Shown here: piece after piece, positions 5,924 to 12,306 of the stretch | Layout: each line of letters starts with the position of its first letter | Numbering within the stretch: position 1 is the first letter of the stretch | IMG/VR virus record: IMGVR_UViG_3300008111_000108 | Location: 1-43,404 of that record | Length of the DNA: 43,404 nt | Source: a virus | Direction: 5' to 3' (one strand) | Notes under the pieces: generated by a model | What the model saw: the letters and a program-made list of their open reading frames with translations, nothing else | What the model was told of the DNA's origin: nothing | Database searches by the model: none | Program-made: the position numbers and the translations under genes

Positions 5924-6928
5924 ATGGCTCACAATCTCGAAGTCGAAAATGGCGAAGTTGCTTTTGCTCTTCGTGGTGCCCCTGCATGGCACAATCTCGC
6001 TAACCGAATCTTCTCACAAGATGAGGAAGTTACAACCGCAACAATGCTTGAAGAAGCAAAGTTAGCAAATTGGAATGTTCGTTTATCTCCACTAACTGAG
6101 CACATTTCAGAAGAATGGAACGATGTTTCAAATGCTCAATTAGTTATTCGTGATAATCCATTCAATGGCGGAACTGATGTTCTTGCAACTGTTGGTAAGC
6201 GTTACAAGCCTGTGCAGAATGAAGAATTGTTTGCATTCGCAGACGCTATTCACGACGCCAATGCTGACTGCCGTTGGGAATCTGCTGGCTCTCTTAAGAA
6301 GGGCAAAGTTGTGTTCGGAACTGTAGATATTCCTCGCACAATGGTTCTTGACCCACAAGGCGCTAACGATGAGACAAAACTTTATCTTATCGTATGGACA
6401 TCTCATGACGGGTCTGTTGCTGTTCAAGCAGCGGTTACACCTGTTCGTGTAGTTTGCCAAAATACTCTAAACCTTGCAATGAAAAGCGCAAAGCAATCTT
6501 TCAAGATTCGCCACACGCAATCTGTTGAAGGTCGCATTCAAGTTGCTCGTGAGACTCTTGGTCTTGCTCTTGGTTATTTCGATGAATTCGAAAAGCAAGC
6601 ACAAGCACTCTACACTCAATCAATTACTGACGCTGAATTCTCAAAGTTGATTCAGACAATCTATCCTAAGCCTGAAAAGGATTCTAAGGGTGCGCTAAAG
6701 AAGTGGGAAAATAAGGTTGTTCTAATTGATGACCTTTATCATAACTCACCAACTAACGCTAACATCAAGGGCACAAAGTGGGGTGCATTCAATGCGCTAA
6801 CTGAACGCCTAGATTATTTCCGCACATCTCGTGGAAATTCAGAATCCTTAATGGCGGGTGCAAGTGGTTTTGACCCAATCTTAACCGCAGAAAAAAATAA
6901 GTTGTATCGAATGGTTGCAACTTTCTAA
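5924..6928 (+). CDS. DUF932 / phage-plasmid-like protein (TIGR03299 type)
   Basis: The 334-residue protein has the layout of the DUF932 family: an N-terminal RGAPAWHNLANRI region, GKRYKPVQNEELFAFAD around residues 85-105, TPVRVVCQNTLNLAM near 170-185, and a C-terminal segment with an Asn/Arg-rich linker. The family is common in phages and plasmids. A role in DNA binding or recombination has been proposed but is not established. The start is ATG 5924 with CGAAAGGA. An in-frame ATG at 5885 lies inside the promoter and cannot be used. It is the largest gene of the left arm. Confidence 0.85.
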   Translation: MAHNLEVENGEVAFALRGAPAWHNLANRIFSQDEEVTTATMLEEAKLANWNVRLSPLTEHISEEWNDVSNAQLVIRDNPFNGGTDVLATVGKRYKPVQNEELFAFADAIHDANADCRWESAGSLKKGKVVFGTVDIPRTMVLDPQGANDETKLYLIVWTSHDGSVAVQAAVTPVRVVCQNTLNLAMKSAKQSFKIRHTQSVEGRIQVARETLGLALGYFDEFEKQAQALYTQSITDAEFSKLIQTIYPKPEKDSKGALKKWENKVVLIDDLYHNSPTNANIKGTKWGAFNALTERLDYFRTSRGNSESLMAGASGFDPILTAEKNKLYRMVATF

Positions 6929-6970
6929 ATAAAAAAAATCCTGAGCAAGATTTAAAACTGCTCACCATTT

Positions 6971-7044
6971 GGTTCGTTAGCTTAGTTGGATAAAGCGCTA
7001 CCCTGTCACGGTAGAGATCACGGGTTCAAGTCCCGTACGAATCG
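6971..7044 (+). tRNA. tRNA-Asp (GTC)
   Basis: A full cloverleaf can be drawn: acceptor GGTTCGT/ACGAATC with one G-U pair, anticodon stem CTACC/GGTAG with loop CTGTCAC (anticodon GTC), and T arm ACGGG-TTCAAGT-CCCGT. The discriminator base is G and CCA is not encoded. It lies between the DUF932 gene and the next promoter. Confidence 0.93.
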
Positions 7045-7090
7045 CATCTTAATATGTGAGATGGCCCCCAAAGGGTAAAGGCAGCTTGGA

Positions 7091-7155
7091 TGTGTTACGA
7101 ATCACAAATTAATTCCCTGAAAAGCTAGACATTTGTCAGTGGCATCCACTATAAT
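7091..7155 (+). promoter_or_regulatory. Near CRP-type box plus TGTCAG-N10-TATAAT leaderless promoter
   Basis: TGTGT-N6-TCACA (9 of 10) at 7091-7106 is centred 51.5 bases before TATAAT (7150-7155). TGTCAG lies at 7134-7139. Exactly six bases separate the -10 from ATG 7162, so the message should be leaderless. Confidence 0.65.
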
Positions 7156-7161
7156 AGCGCC

Positions 7162-7785
7162 ATGTTCAAATCATATTGGTATGTATGTACAAACTGCGAT
7201 GCATCTATCGAGGTGGTGTCCAAGGGAATTCATTTTCAGGACCCAACCTGTAATTGCAATGATTCTGCAGTTGTGTGGTGTCAGACCGATGTGGTAGAAT
7301 CATCCACTAACCAAACGAAAGAGGAACAAATGGAAACAACAAACACTGCTCCATACTCATATGATGCCAATACATTGGTAACATATAAGTCAATTAATAA
7401 TGGCGAGGTAACTTACCCTACAATAAAGGTAAATGAATTAGAGATTCATCTTGATTCATACCGTCGCCTGCAGGACCAGTTGGCAATTAGCAATGGACAG
7501 ATTAGCAAGATTCTTGATAACTTGTCTGCCGATGGTTGGTACAACCCTAACTATGAAAAGTCTGAGGTTCTTAACGACCTATGCGAAATCCTTGGTCACG
7601 AGCCAAAGCAAACAGTTACAATTACTGCAACTGTAAATGTCGAAGTATCTTATGATATCCCTCTAGAAGAGGTTGAAGACTTTGATGCCCGTTACTTCTT
7701 GCAAGACAATCTAACTGTAGATTCATGGCATGGAGACGTTATCATTGAGTCATTCGATGTTGAAGATGCGGATGTAAATTACTGA
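7162..7785 (+). CDS. Zinc-ribbon protein fused in frame to a phage protein, 207 aa
   Basis: Residues 1-45 form a zinc-ribbon-like unit (CTNC near 9-12 and CNC near 30-32, plus WC). Residues 57-207 form a second, acidic domain. The join is unusual: bases 7279-7326 encode residues inside this frame, yet look exactly like a promoter (TGTCAG, ten bases, TAGAAT) and leader (AACGAAAGAGG) for a separate ATG at 7330. I infer two ancestral genes whose frames have merged, with both the long leaderless form and a short form starting at 7330 possibly made. Biochemical role unknown. Confidence 0.65.
   Translation: MFKSYWYVCTNCDASIEVVSKGIHFQDPTCNCNDSAVVWCQTDVVESSTNQTKEEQMETTNTAPYSYDANTLVTYKSINNGEVTYPTIKVNELEIHLDSYRRLQDQLAISNGQISKILDNLSADGWYNPNYEKSEVLNDLCEILGHEPKQTVTITATVNVEVSYDIPLEEVEDFDARYFLQDNLTVDSWHGDVIIESFDVEDADVNY
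7279..7300 (+). promoter_or_regulatory. Intragenic TGTCAG-N10-TAGAAT promoter
   Basis: TGTCAG 7279-7284, ten bases, TAGAAT 7295-7300, followed by a typical leader and ribosome site for ATG 7330. It lies wholly inside the open frame begun at 7162. Confidence 0.6.
7330..7785 (+). CDS. Alternative short product of the 7162 frame, 151 aa
   Basis: ATG 7330 follows AACGAAAGAGG, the standard leader of this arm, and an intragenic promoter. The product lacks the zinc ribbon and starts METTNTAPYS. It has a helical middle (residues 40-85) and an acidic beta-rich end (VTITATVNVEVSYDIP onward). It overlaps the gene at 7785 by one base. Family not recognised. Confidence 0.6.
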   Translation: METTNTAPYSYDANTLVTYKSINNGEVTYPTIKVNELEIHLDSYRRLQDQLAISNGQISKILDNLSADGWYNPNYEKSEVLNDLCEILGHEPKQTVTITATVNVEVSYDIPLEEVEDFDARYFLQDNLTVDSWHGDVIIESFDVEDADVNY

Positions 7786-7988
7786 TGTATTTTGAATTAA
7801 CTGCTCCATCTCAGTTGGCCCTGAAAAGGGCCTTCTGGGATGCCGAGATAACTGGACTAGACCCTCAATTAATTGGACCATTGACTTTCAATATTGGAAC
7901 TGGTAGTATTGAGAAGGTAAGTCGCATTAGAGATAAGTTTAATTTAAAAGAAACTTATTTTAGCGAATATGAAACAACAGGTTACTAG
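7785..7988 (+). CDS. Hypothetical protein, 67 aa
   Basis: The start overlaps the upstream stop (TGATG), so it is translationally coupled. The product is aromatic and mixed alpha/beta with no cysteine or membrane segment. Not recognised. Confidence 0.6.
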   Translation: MYFELTAPSQLALKRAFWDAEITGLDPQLIGPLTFNIGTGSIEKVSRIRDKFNLKETYFSEYETTGY

Positions 7989-7996
7989 GAGATAAA

Positions 7997-8143
7997 ATGT
8001 CTGACTACAGAGATGGTTTTGATGACGGGTATAAGTTTGCTCGTGAGGAAATTATTGAGAAGTTACGGGAGATTGATATTCATGATATCGATACCTGGTT
8101 GCTTGACCGTCTTGCAGATATGATTGAAGGGAATAACCTATGA
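7997..8143 (+). CDS. Acidic hypothetical protein, 48 aa
   Basis: ATG 7997 follows TAGGAGAT. The product starts DYRDGFDDGYKFAREE, a pattern often seen at the front of small actinophage proteins, then a helical acidic tail. It overlaps the next gene by ATGA. Function unknown. Confidence 0.6.
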   Translation: MSDYRDGFDDGYKFAREEIIEKLREIDIHDIDTWLLDRLADMIEGNNL

Positions 8144-8349
8144 CAACGGAAGATCTAAATAGATGGATTGGCTGCGACCAATGTGGTTCCGCCCAAGCTA
8201 TGTATTTAATTAAACTATTAGATGGTGAGCTAGCTTTCTGCGGGCACCATTATAATAAAAACAAAGAGGCCCTTGACAAGAAGGCCTACGAAATTATACA
8301 ATTGAATAAGGTAGAAGAAACAACACAACTAACAGAAATGGCGGAATAA
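8140..8349 (+). CDS. DUF7455-like small zinc protein, 69 aa
   Basis: Residues 12-35 contain CDQCGSAQA, then about 15 residues, then a Gly-Glu-Leu-x-Phe-Cys-Gly-His-His motif. Cys2-Cys/His spacing like this is typical of DUF7455 proteins of actinobacteria and their phages. One zinc is expected. The C-terminal third is a charged helix. ATGA overlap with the previous gene shows coupling. Role unknown. Confidence 0.7.
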   Translation: MTTEDLNRWIGCDQCGSAQAMYLIKLLDGELAFCGHHYNKNKEALDKKAYEIIQLNKVEETTQLTEMAE

Positions 8350-8350
8350 A

Positions 8351-8761
8351 ATGGGTAACAGAGCAAACTTCGTATTTGTACAACCAAATGGAGAATCAAT
8401 CGTTCTATATGGACACTGGGCTGGTAATCAAATGCTTGCTAATCTAGCAGAGGCTGTAGCAAAGGCACAGCCACGTTGGTCAGACCCTTCATATGCAACA
8501 CGTATTGCTATCAGTCACATGATTGGCGAGACATGGTCCATGGAAACTGGATGGGGCTTGCATGTAAATGAGATTGGCGACAACGAGCACAAGATTCCCG
8601 TAATTGATTTTACACAGCGGACGTTCAGTCTTCATCAGGAAGATGACTTCCGAAACACGGATAACAAAGTTCGTGGAATGAGCAATGAAGCAATCTTTAC
8701 ACAGGACCTCGCAACGTTCTGTGAGAAGTACTCAGACTCACCTCTTCTTGCTATGGTATAA
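8351..8761 (+). CDS. Conserved actinophage protein of unknown function, 136 aa
   Basis: The opening MGNRANFVFVQPNG and the following LYGHWAG are familiar from conserved actinophage hypothetical proteins. The fold looks alpha/beta. No catalytic motif is visible. It starts one base after the previous stop and ends the operon begun at 7162. A GC-rich hairpin follows. Confidence 0.7.
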   Translation: MGNRANFVFVQPNGESIVLYGHWAGNQMLANLAEAVAKAQPRWSDPSYATRIAISHMIGETWSMETGWGLHVNEIGDNEHKIPVIDFTQRTFSLHQEDDFRNTDNKVRGMSNEAIFTQDLATFCEKYSDSPLLAMV

Positions 8762-8766
8762 TATAA

Positions 8767-8790
8767 AAGGGCCTTGCCTTGGCCCTTCTT
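8767..8790 (+). terminator. Hairpin after operon
   Basis: AAGGGCC/GGCCCTT stem with a 7-base loop. The tail is CTT rather than a long T run, so termination may be partial. Confidence 0.5.
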
Positions 8791-8900
8791 ATATCAAGGT
8801 GCGGCTATTAGGTTCAAACCCAGTCGTTAAATAAAGCGGGATGTTTCCTTTCGTTTCTACCCTGCAGCCTTATAGGTCCCCCTTTCGAGGGGGACCTTTT
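8791..8900 (+). ncRNA. Possible small structured RNA
   Basis: Between two hairpins lies about 80 bases with AAGGTGC pairing to GCAGCCTT and an inner GCGGG/CCCTGC pair. It ends in a very stable terminator. No promoter is evident, so it could be processed from read-through. No family recognised. Confidence 0.25.
8874..8900 (+). terminator. Strong rightward terminator
   Basis: AGGTCCCCC/GGGGGACCT, 9-bp stem, loop TTTCGA, followed by T residues. Confidence 0.8.
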
Positions 8901-8968
8901 CTTATGCCCGCAAAAACAGAGGGTACATTATCTCTTTTACGGAGTCAATAGAAATTTGCCTGAAATTT

Positions 8969-9051
8969 GGTGATCTTGACCACAAAGCTGGAAAATGTGG
9001 TGTGAAACACACCAATAATGTATTCCATTTGTCGGTGGTCTGATATATAAT
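8969..9051 (+). promoter_or_regulatory. Degenerate CRP-type box plus TGTCGG-N10-TATAAT promoter
   Basis: GGTGA-N6-CCACA (8 of 10) at 8969-8984. GTGTG-AAA-CACAC near 9006. TGTCGG 9030-9035. TATAAT 9046-9051. Confidence 0.55.
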
Positions 9052-9079
9052 TGGGTCATATCAACGAAAGGATATTAAT

Positions 9080-9853
9080 ATGCCAAACTGGGTATATAAC
9101 ACATTAACAATTCAAGGACCTAAGTCTGAGATTGATTATATCAAGGATAGACTTAATCGTCCATTTACATTAGCACAAGAGACATTTGGTATGGGTGATA
9201 TTTCATCTATGGGATTCCCCACCAAAATTGAACAGGTTGAATATAATAATCCTGTCTTTGCTTTCTTCAACATTCATTCATATAAGGATGACGGCATTAC
9301 TGATGAGGAATATGCCTGCCAGCCTTCACGTGGTGGTATTGATACTAATGACCCTGATTGGTTCCGCAAGTCTGTTGAGTTTGCTAAAACTCAGAAAGAT
9401 TGGTATTCATGGAACAACTCCAACTGGGGAACTAAATGGGATGTGGCTGTCCGTGATGAAGATGAATATCCAAACACAGAACTAATTGAATATAAGTCTG
9501 AGGGCGATGACAACTGGCTTGTATATAAATATGAGACTGCATGGTCTCCTGCAATTACAATTCTAACTAAACTATCTAACATGGTTCCTAACTCTCTCCT
9601 TACATTGGAGTATGAAGAAGAAACAGGCTGGGGCGGAGAATATGAGATTGTCCGTGGTGATGTAAAAGAACTAATTAGTTATGAAACACGTTGCTATGCT
9701 TGCCAATCTTATGATTGTGTTGAGTATTGTGAGAATGACTGTGGTCAATTCTGCTCTGAATGCAATGAGGGTTCATGGCGAGATGAAGAGGCTATGGCAG
9801 AATGTCAGACCCATATGTTATTATTGGAAACTACAGAAAAGGTGGAAGCATGA
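9080..9853 (+). CDS. Api92-like protein with ferredoxin-like fold and C-terminal Cys cluster, 257 aa
   Basis: The start MPNWVYNTLTIQG is typical of Api92-like/YubB ferredoxin-like phage and plasmid proteins. Residues about 60-190 are rich in Trp and Tyr, as in that family. The C-terminal 45 residues add six cysteines (CYAC, C-x3-C-x3-C, C-x2-C), probably binding zinc. ATG 9080 has ACGAAAGGA. The biochemical function of the family is not known. It heads an operon of overlapping small genes running to 11394. Confidence 0.75.
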   Translation: MPNWVYNTLTIQGPKSEIDYIKDRLNRPFTLAQETFGMGDISSMGFPTKIEQVEYNNPVFAFFNIHSYKDDGITDEEYACQPSRGGIDTNDPDWFRKSVEFAKTQKDWYSWNNSNWGTKWDVAVRDEDEYPNTELIEYKSEGDDNWLVYKYETAWSPAITILTKLSNMVPNSLLTLEYEEETGWGGEYEIVRGDVKELISYETRCYACQSYDCVEYCENDCGQFCSECNEGSWRDEEAMAECQTHMLLLETTEKVEA

Positions 9854-10080
9854 GTTTCTTAGAGAATGAAAATCAAATGGTAATAGACGCAACTTATCAA
9901 GAGATTGGAGAAATGCTAGTCGAAGACTGGGTTAATTCCAATTTAGATGAAGGGCAACTGTATGCAGATTTTAGATTTGCAGAAATGGCAGATAACAATT
10001 ACTTAAAGGGTAGGTTTAATCTATTCTATGATTTAAAACCAGGGGACCAATACTATCTAGAATATGATGAGGAGGCATAA
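9850..10080 (+). CDS. Acidic hypothetical protein, 76 aa
   Basis: ATG 9850 overlaps the preceding stop (ATGA). An upstream in-frame ATG at 9802 lies inside the Api92-like gene and is disfavoured. The product is acidic and helical, then Tyr-rich at the end (YYLEYDEEA). No family is recognised. Confidence 0.6.
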   Translation: MSFLENENQMVIDATYQEIGEMLVEDWVNSNLDEGQLYADFRFAEMADNNYLKGRFNLFYDLKPGDQYYLEYDEEA

Positions 10081-10250
10081 TGTTAGGTTATGACTTAGAG
10101 GATTTAAATATAATGATCGATTCATTAGAAGAAGTTATTCAGATTGAAGAATCTTCTCAGACCCCTTCAATTTCTGATAGAAATCTAGGCGGACTTAAAA
10201 CAAGTTTATCGTTCTTACAAGGCCTATGGGCAGAAGGGTATTTTGACTAA
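10080..10250 (+). CDS. Hypothetical protein, 56 aa
   Basis: TAATG overlap with the gene before, and GAGGAGG just inside that gene serves as ribosome site. Acidic N-terminal helix, Ser-rich middle, and a hydrophobic C-terminal helix. Not recognised. Confidence 0.6.
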   Translation: MLGYDLEDLNIMIDSLEEVIQIEESSQTPSISDRNLGGLKTSLSFLQGLWAEGYFD

Positions 10251-10363
10251 TGCACGAACATAAATGGGAATGCTCAGATGTACCAGGTGTATTTACCTGT
10301 ACCTGCCAAGCAGCAAGATATTATGATAGATTAACTCAGAGATACGAGGTAGTAAATGTCTAA
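10250..10363 (+). CDS. Small Cys/His-rich protein, 37 aa
   Basis: TAATG overlap with the previous gene and 8-base overlap with the next. Residues HEHKWEC and CTC could hold a metal ion. It ends in a short basic helix. Function unknown. Confidence 0.5.
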   Translation: MHEHKWECSDVPGVFTCTCQAARYYDRLTQRYEVVNV

Positions 10364-10562
10364 TCAATTAATCGAATACATGGGACTACACCTACTTAGT
10401 TTAGAACAAGATAGGGAAAAGCTTTCTGATGAAATGGATTTATTTGAGGAGCAGGAGTCAAATGAGTTCCGTTCTCTTGATTATGAGTATAATCAATTAA
10501 TTGGACAAATTGAGGCAACCCGTCATTTATTGTCAGTGGCACAAGATATAATGGAGGCATGA
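10356..10562 (+). CDS. Coiled-coil protein, 68 aa
   Basis: The whole protein is predicted helical with heptad-spaced Leu/Ile and many Glu. A homo-oligomer is likely. It overlaps both neighbours, so all are cotranslated. No family is recognised. Confidence 0.6.
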   Translation: MSNQLIEYMGLHLLSLEQDREKLSDEMDLFEEQESNEFRSLDYEYNQLIGQIEATRHLLSVAQDIMEA

Positions 10563-10843
10563 TGAATACTACTACTCTTGAACCCCGCCTGCAAAAACTA
10601 ATAGACCTTGGTGAAGCAGGCACAGACATTCTTCATGGTGAATTGAAGAACATGATGTATGAATGCGAGCAGGTCCTTGTGCCTCTTCTGCAGAACTCAA
10701 ATGAGTTGGGCTCAGATGAGAATTACGATGACACTGTGGAGCGGCTGTACAACGAAGGCTACATGGACGCCTTGACTGCTGTATATACATTAACCTATCA
10801 ACTAGCATTTGCAATCAACGAAAGGGCAAAGAAGAATGGCTGA
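10559..10843 (+). CDS. Helical hypothetical protein, 94 aa
   Basis: ATGA overlap with the upstream gene. Helical and acidic, with a Tyr-rich C-terminal helix ending in basic residues. The last codons carry CGAAAGGG, which serves the next gene. Not recognised. Confidence 0.6.
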   Translation: MMNTTTLEPRLQKLIDLGEAGTDILHGELKNMMYECEQVLVPLLQNSNELGSDENYDDTVERLYNEGYMDALTAVYTLTYQLAFAINERAKKNG

Positions 10844-11183
10844 AATGGACCTACAAGAACGCACACGTATGCTTGATGTATATCGTGACATCGAAGATAT
10901 CATTGAAAAGATTAGCATACTTCCTGTCGGCCAACCCCTGGTTTGGGTATATGTTTGGGATGTGACCAGGGACCTCTACAGGGATGTTCAGGAGGGCGGA
11001 TATGATGAGTACTGCGTCACAGTTGATGAGGAAGAACTCTGGAAACTGTTCTGGACACAGGCAGACAAGAACGGGTTCTCCCTTGAATACGGAACAGAGG
11101 ACCTGTTTGAATCTGTACGGGACTGGATGATTGATCAGGGAATCATGGAAGAATTAGAGGAGGACGAAGATGAAGACATTTAG
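10836..11183 (+). CDS. Acidic hypothetical protein, 115 aa
   Basis: ATG 10836 has AACGAAAGGG upstream and is preferred over ATG 10809, which is deep in the previous gene. The protein has a Trp- and Tyr-rich middle and a highly acidic tail (about eleven Asp/Glu among the last thirteen residues). Its tail codons contain the GAGGAG ribosome site of the next gene. Unknown role. Confidence 0.65.
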   Translation: MAEMDLQERTRMLDVYRDIEDIIEKISILPVGQPLVWVYVWDVTRDLYRDVQEGGYDEYCVTVDEEELWKLFWTQADKNGFSLEYGTEDLFESVRDWMIDQGIMEELEEDEDEDI

Positions 11184-11394
11184 AGTCTTTGGGCGGAAGT
11201 TCCAAGATTACTGGGTAGAGGTAGATGCTAAAGATGAATACCAAGCTATAGATATAGCAAATAGCCTTGAATCTCACAAATGGAACAAAATGGACATAGA
11301 CGACATTATCGAAGCAACAGATGTATATCTAAATGATGATACATCAGATGAATATCCAAGTATGGAATCAGGGATTATTGTGGGGGGCAAATAG
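11170..11394 (+). CDS. Hypothetical protein, 74 aa
   Basis: It overlaps the upstream gene by 14 bases, with GAGGAGGACG as ribosome site. Starts MKTFRVFGRKFQDYWVEVDAK, a beta strand pair, then DEYQAIDIAN, a helix. This beta-beta-alpha layout is common in small phage proteins. No function is assigned. Last gene of the operon. Confidence 0.6.
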   Translation: MKTFRVFGRKFQDYWVEVDAKDEYQAIDIANSLESHKWNKMDIDDIIEATDVYLNDDTSDEYPSMESGIIVGGK

Positions 11395-11410
11395 CTTCCT
11401 TACGGGGTAT

Positions 11411-11440
11411 TGACAAAATTCCCCGAAACAATATATAATA
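11411..11440 (+). promoter_or_regulatory. Sigma-70-type promoter
   Basis: TTGACA about 18 bases before TATAAT, ahead of the gene at 11467. Unlike the other left-arm promoters it has a true -35 and no TGTCRG. Confidence 0.65.
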
Positions 11441-11466
11441 AAGGTGATCAATAGAAAGGATCCAAA

Positions 11467-11631
11467 ATGACAACAACAACAAAGCGAGCATATCTAAAGT
11501 CCAAGGGAATCACAGTCGGAGCCCGTGGTCGTTTCTCTGGAGCTGCAAAGACAGCTATCCAGGAGGCAGAGAAGAGCGGAATTAATTTCATCTCTGAAGC
11601 TGCTGCACGTAAGTCATCATCAAACAACTAA
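11467..11631 (+). CDS. Lsr2-like DNA-binding protein, 54 aa
   Basis: The product matches the C-terminal DNA-binding part of Lsr2, the actinobacterial nucleoid protein that binds AT-rich DNA. It has RAYLKSKGITVGARGRF, with RGR as the minor-groove hook, followed by a helix (AKTAIQEAEKSG). The Lsr2 dimerisation domain is absent, so it could compete with host Lsr2 (inference). It has its own promoter, an AGAAAGGA site and a following hairpin, hence monocistronic. Confidence 0.65.
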   Translation: MTTTTKRAYLKSKGITVGARGRFSGAAKTAIQEAEKSGINFISEAAARKSSSNN

Positions 11632-11644
11632 ATAATTATTCGGT

Positions 11645-11678
11645 GGGGCTGGCGCAAAGCCAGCCCCTCTGATATAAT
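11645..11678 (+). promoter_or_regulatory. Hairpin fused to a TATAAT promoter
   Basis: GGGGCTGGC/GCCAGCCCC (9 bp, 11645-11667), then five bases, then TATAAT (11673-11678). Same design as at 5350. It separates the Lsr2-like gene from the gene at 11696. Confidence 0.55.
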
Positions 11679-11695
11679 CCAAAGGGAGGCGGAAT

Positions 11696-11980
11696 ATGAC
11701 AAAAGAAGAAAAACTAGCAAACGATATAGCAAACTTAGTAGAAGACCATTGGTTCAATCCTGCCACAGTTGGACGAATTCTAGCAAATCAACCATACTAC
11801 ACAATCGATAGAGTTATGGAGGTCGTTGCGTGGGTTATCGAAAAGCAGGCGGGAAGACACGATGACGAATTATCCAAAAATCAACCTAGTTCAGAAGGTC
11901 TTTGGTTAGCCAAAGAACTAGATAAAGTAATAGATAGATACAAAACCAAATATGTATTTGAGAACATCAAGTTGCCTTAA
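11696..11980 (+). CDS. Hypothetical protein, 94 aa
   Basis: ATG 11696 follows GGGAGGCGG. A helical soluble protein with Trp at residues near 19, 46 and 70. It is the last rightward gene before the convergent region and is followed 20 bases later by a hairpin. Not recognised. Confidence 0.65.
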   Translation: MTKEEKLANDIANLVEDHWFNPATVGRILANQPYYTIDRVMEVVAWVIEKQAGRHDDELSKNQPSSEGLWLAKELDKVIDRYKTKYVFENIKLP

Positions 11981-12001
11981 TTAGATATATATCTACCCAA
12001 A

Positions 12002-12022
12002 TTATCCACAGGTTTATCCACA
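12002..12022 (+). promoter_or_regulatory. Two DnaA boxes
   Basis: TTATCCACA occurs at 12002-12010 and 12014-12022, both perfect matches to the DnaA consensus. The same bases form one arm and the loop of a hairpin, so the match could partly reflect the hairpin. Confidence 0.5.
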
Positions 12023-12037
12023 GCCTGTGGATTTTTT
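12004..12037 (+). terminator. Rightward terminator
   Basis: ATCCACAGG/CCTGTGGAT stem, 11-base loop, then five T. It ends the rightward array. Confidence 0.65.
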
Positions 12038-12059
12038 GTGTGCAAATTAGGGGCAGACT

Positions 12060-12300
12060 TTCCTCTTTACGACAAGCTATAAAAAATCCCAGAAAGTTTA
12101 TGCAAAATGGATCAAAACAATGTAAGAATAATTAATTATACATATATAATCTCACATAATGAGATCAAAATCTGTCAAAATGTGGGCCAAATTTCTCCTT
12201 TACGGAGCATAAAAATATAGGCCAAAACTCTTGACAATGTGGGCAAAATATGCTCTTTACGAGAGCTATTGACAAATCCTGGAACATTTGCTATATATGG
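12060..12300. repeat. Cluster of three TTACG-type intergenic elements
   Basis: Copies begin near 12065, 12195 and 12255. Each has a short stem around TTTACG followed by AAA-TCC-GAA-TTTG-like sequence. The repeats share GTGGGCMAAAT with one another. Related copies lie at 1960, 3653, 5787, 7093, 8936 and 11399. Confidence 0.5.
12269..12297 (+). promoter_or_regulatory. Sigma-70-type promoter with no gene behind it
   Basis: TTGACA (12269-12274), 17 bases, TATATA (12292-12297). No rightward gene follows, so the transcript would be a primer-like or antisense RNA. Confidence 0.5.
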
Positions 12301-12306
12301 ATCAAA

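Larger units (their letters stand above)
8762..9079. other. Intergenic stretch with two hairpins and a regulatory cluster
   Basis: No gene is seen. In order it holds a hairpin (8767-8787), a possible small RNA (8791-8900), a strong terminator, a TTACG-type element (8936-8965), a degenerate CRP-type box and a TGTCGG promoter for the gene at 9080. Confidence 0.6.
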
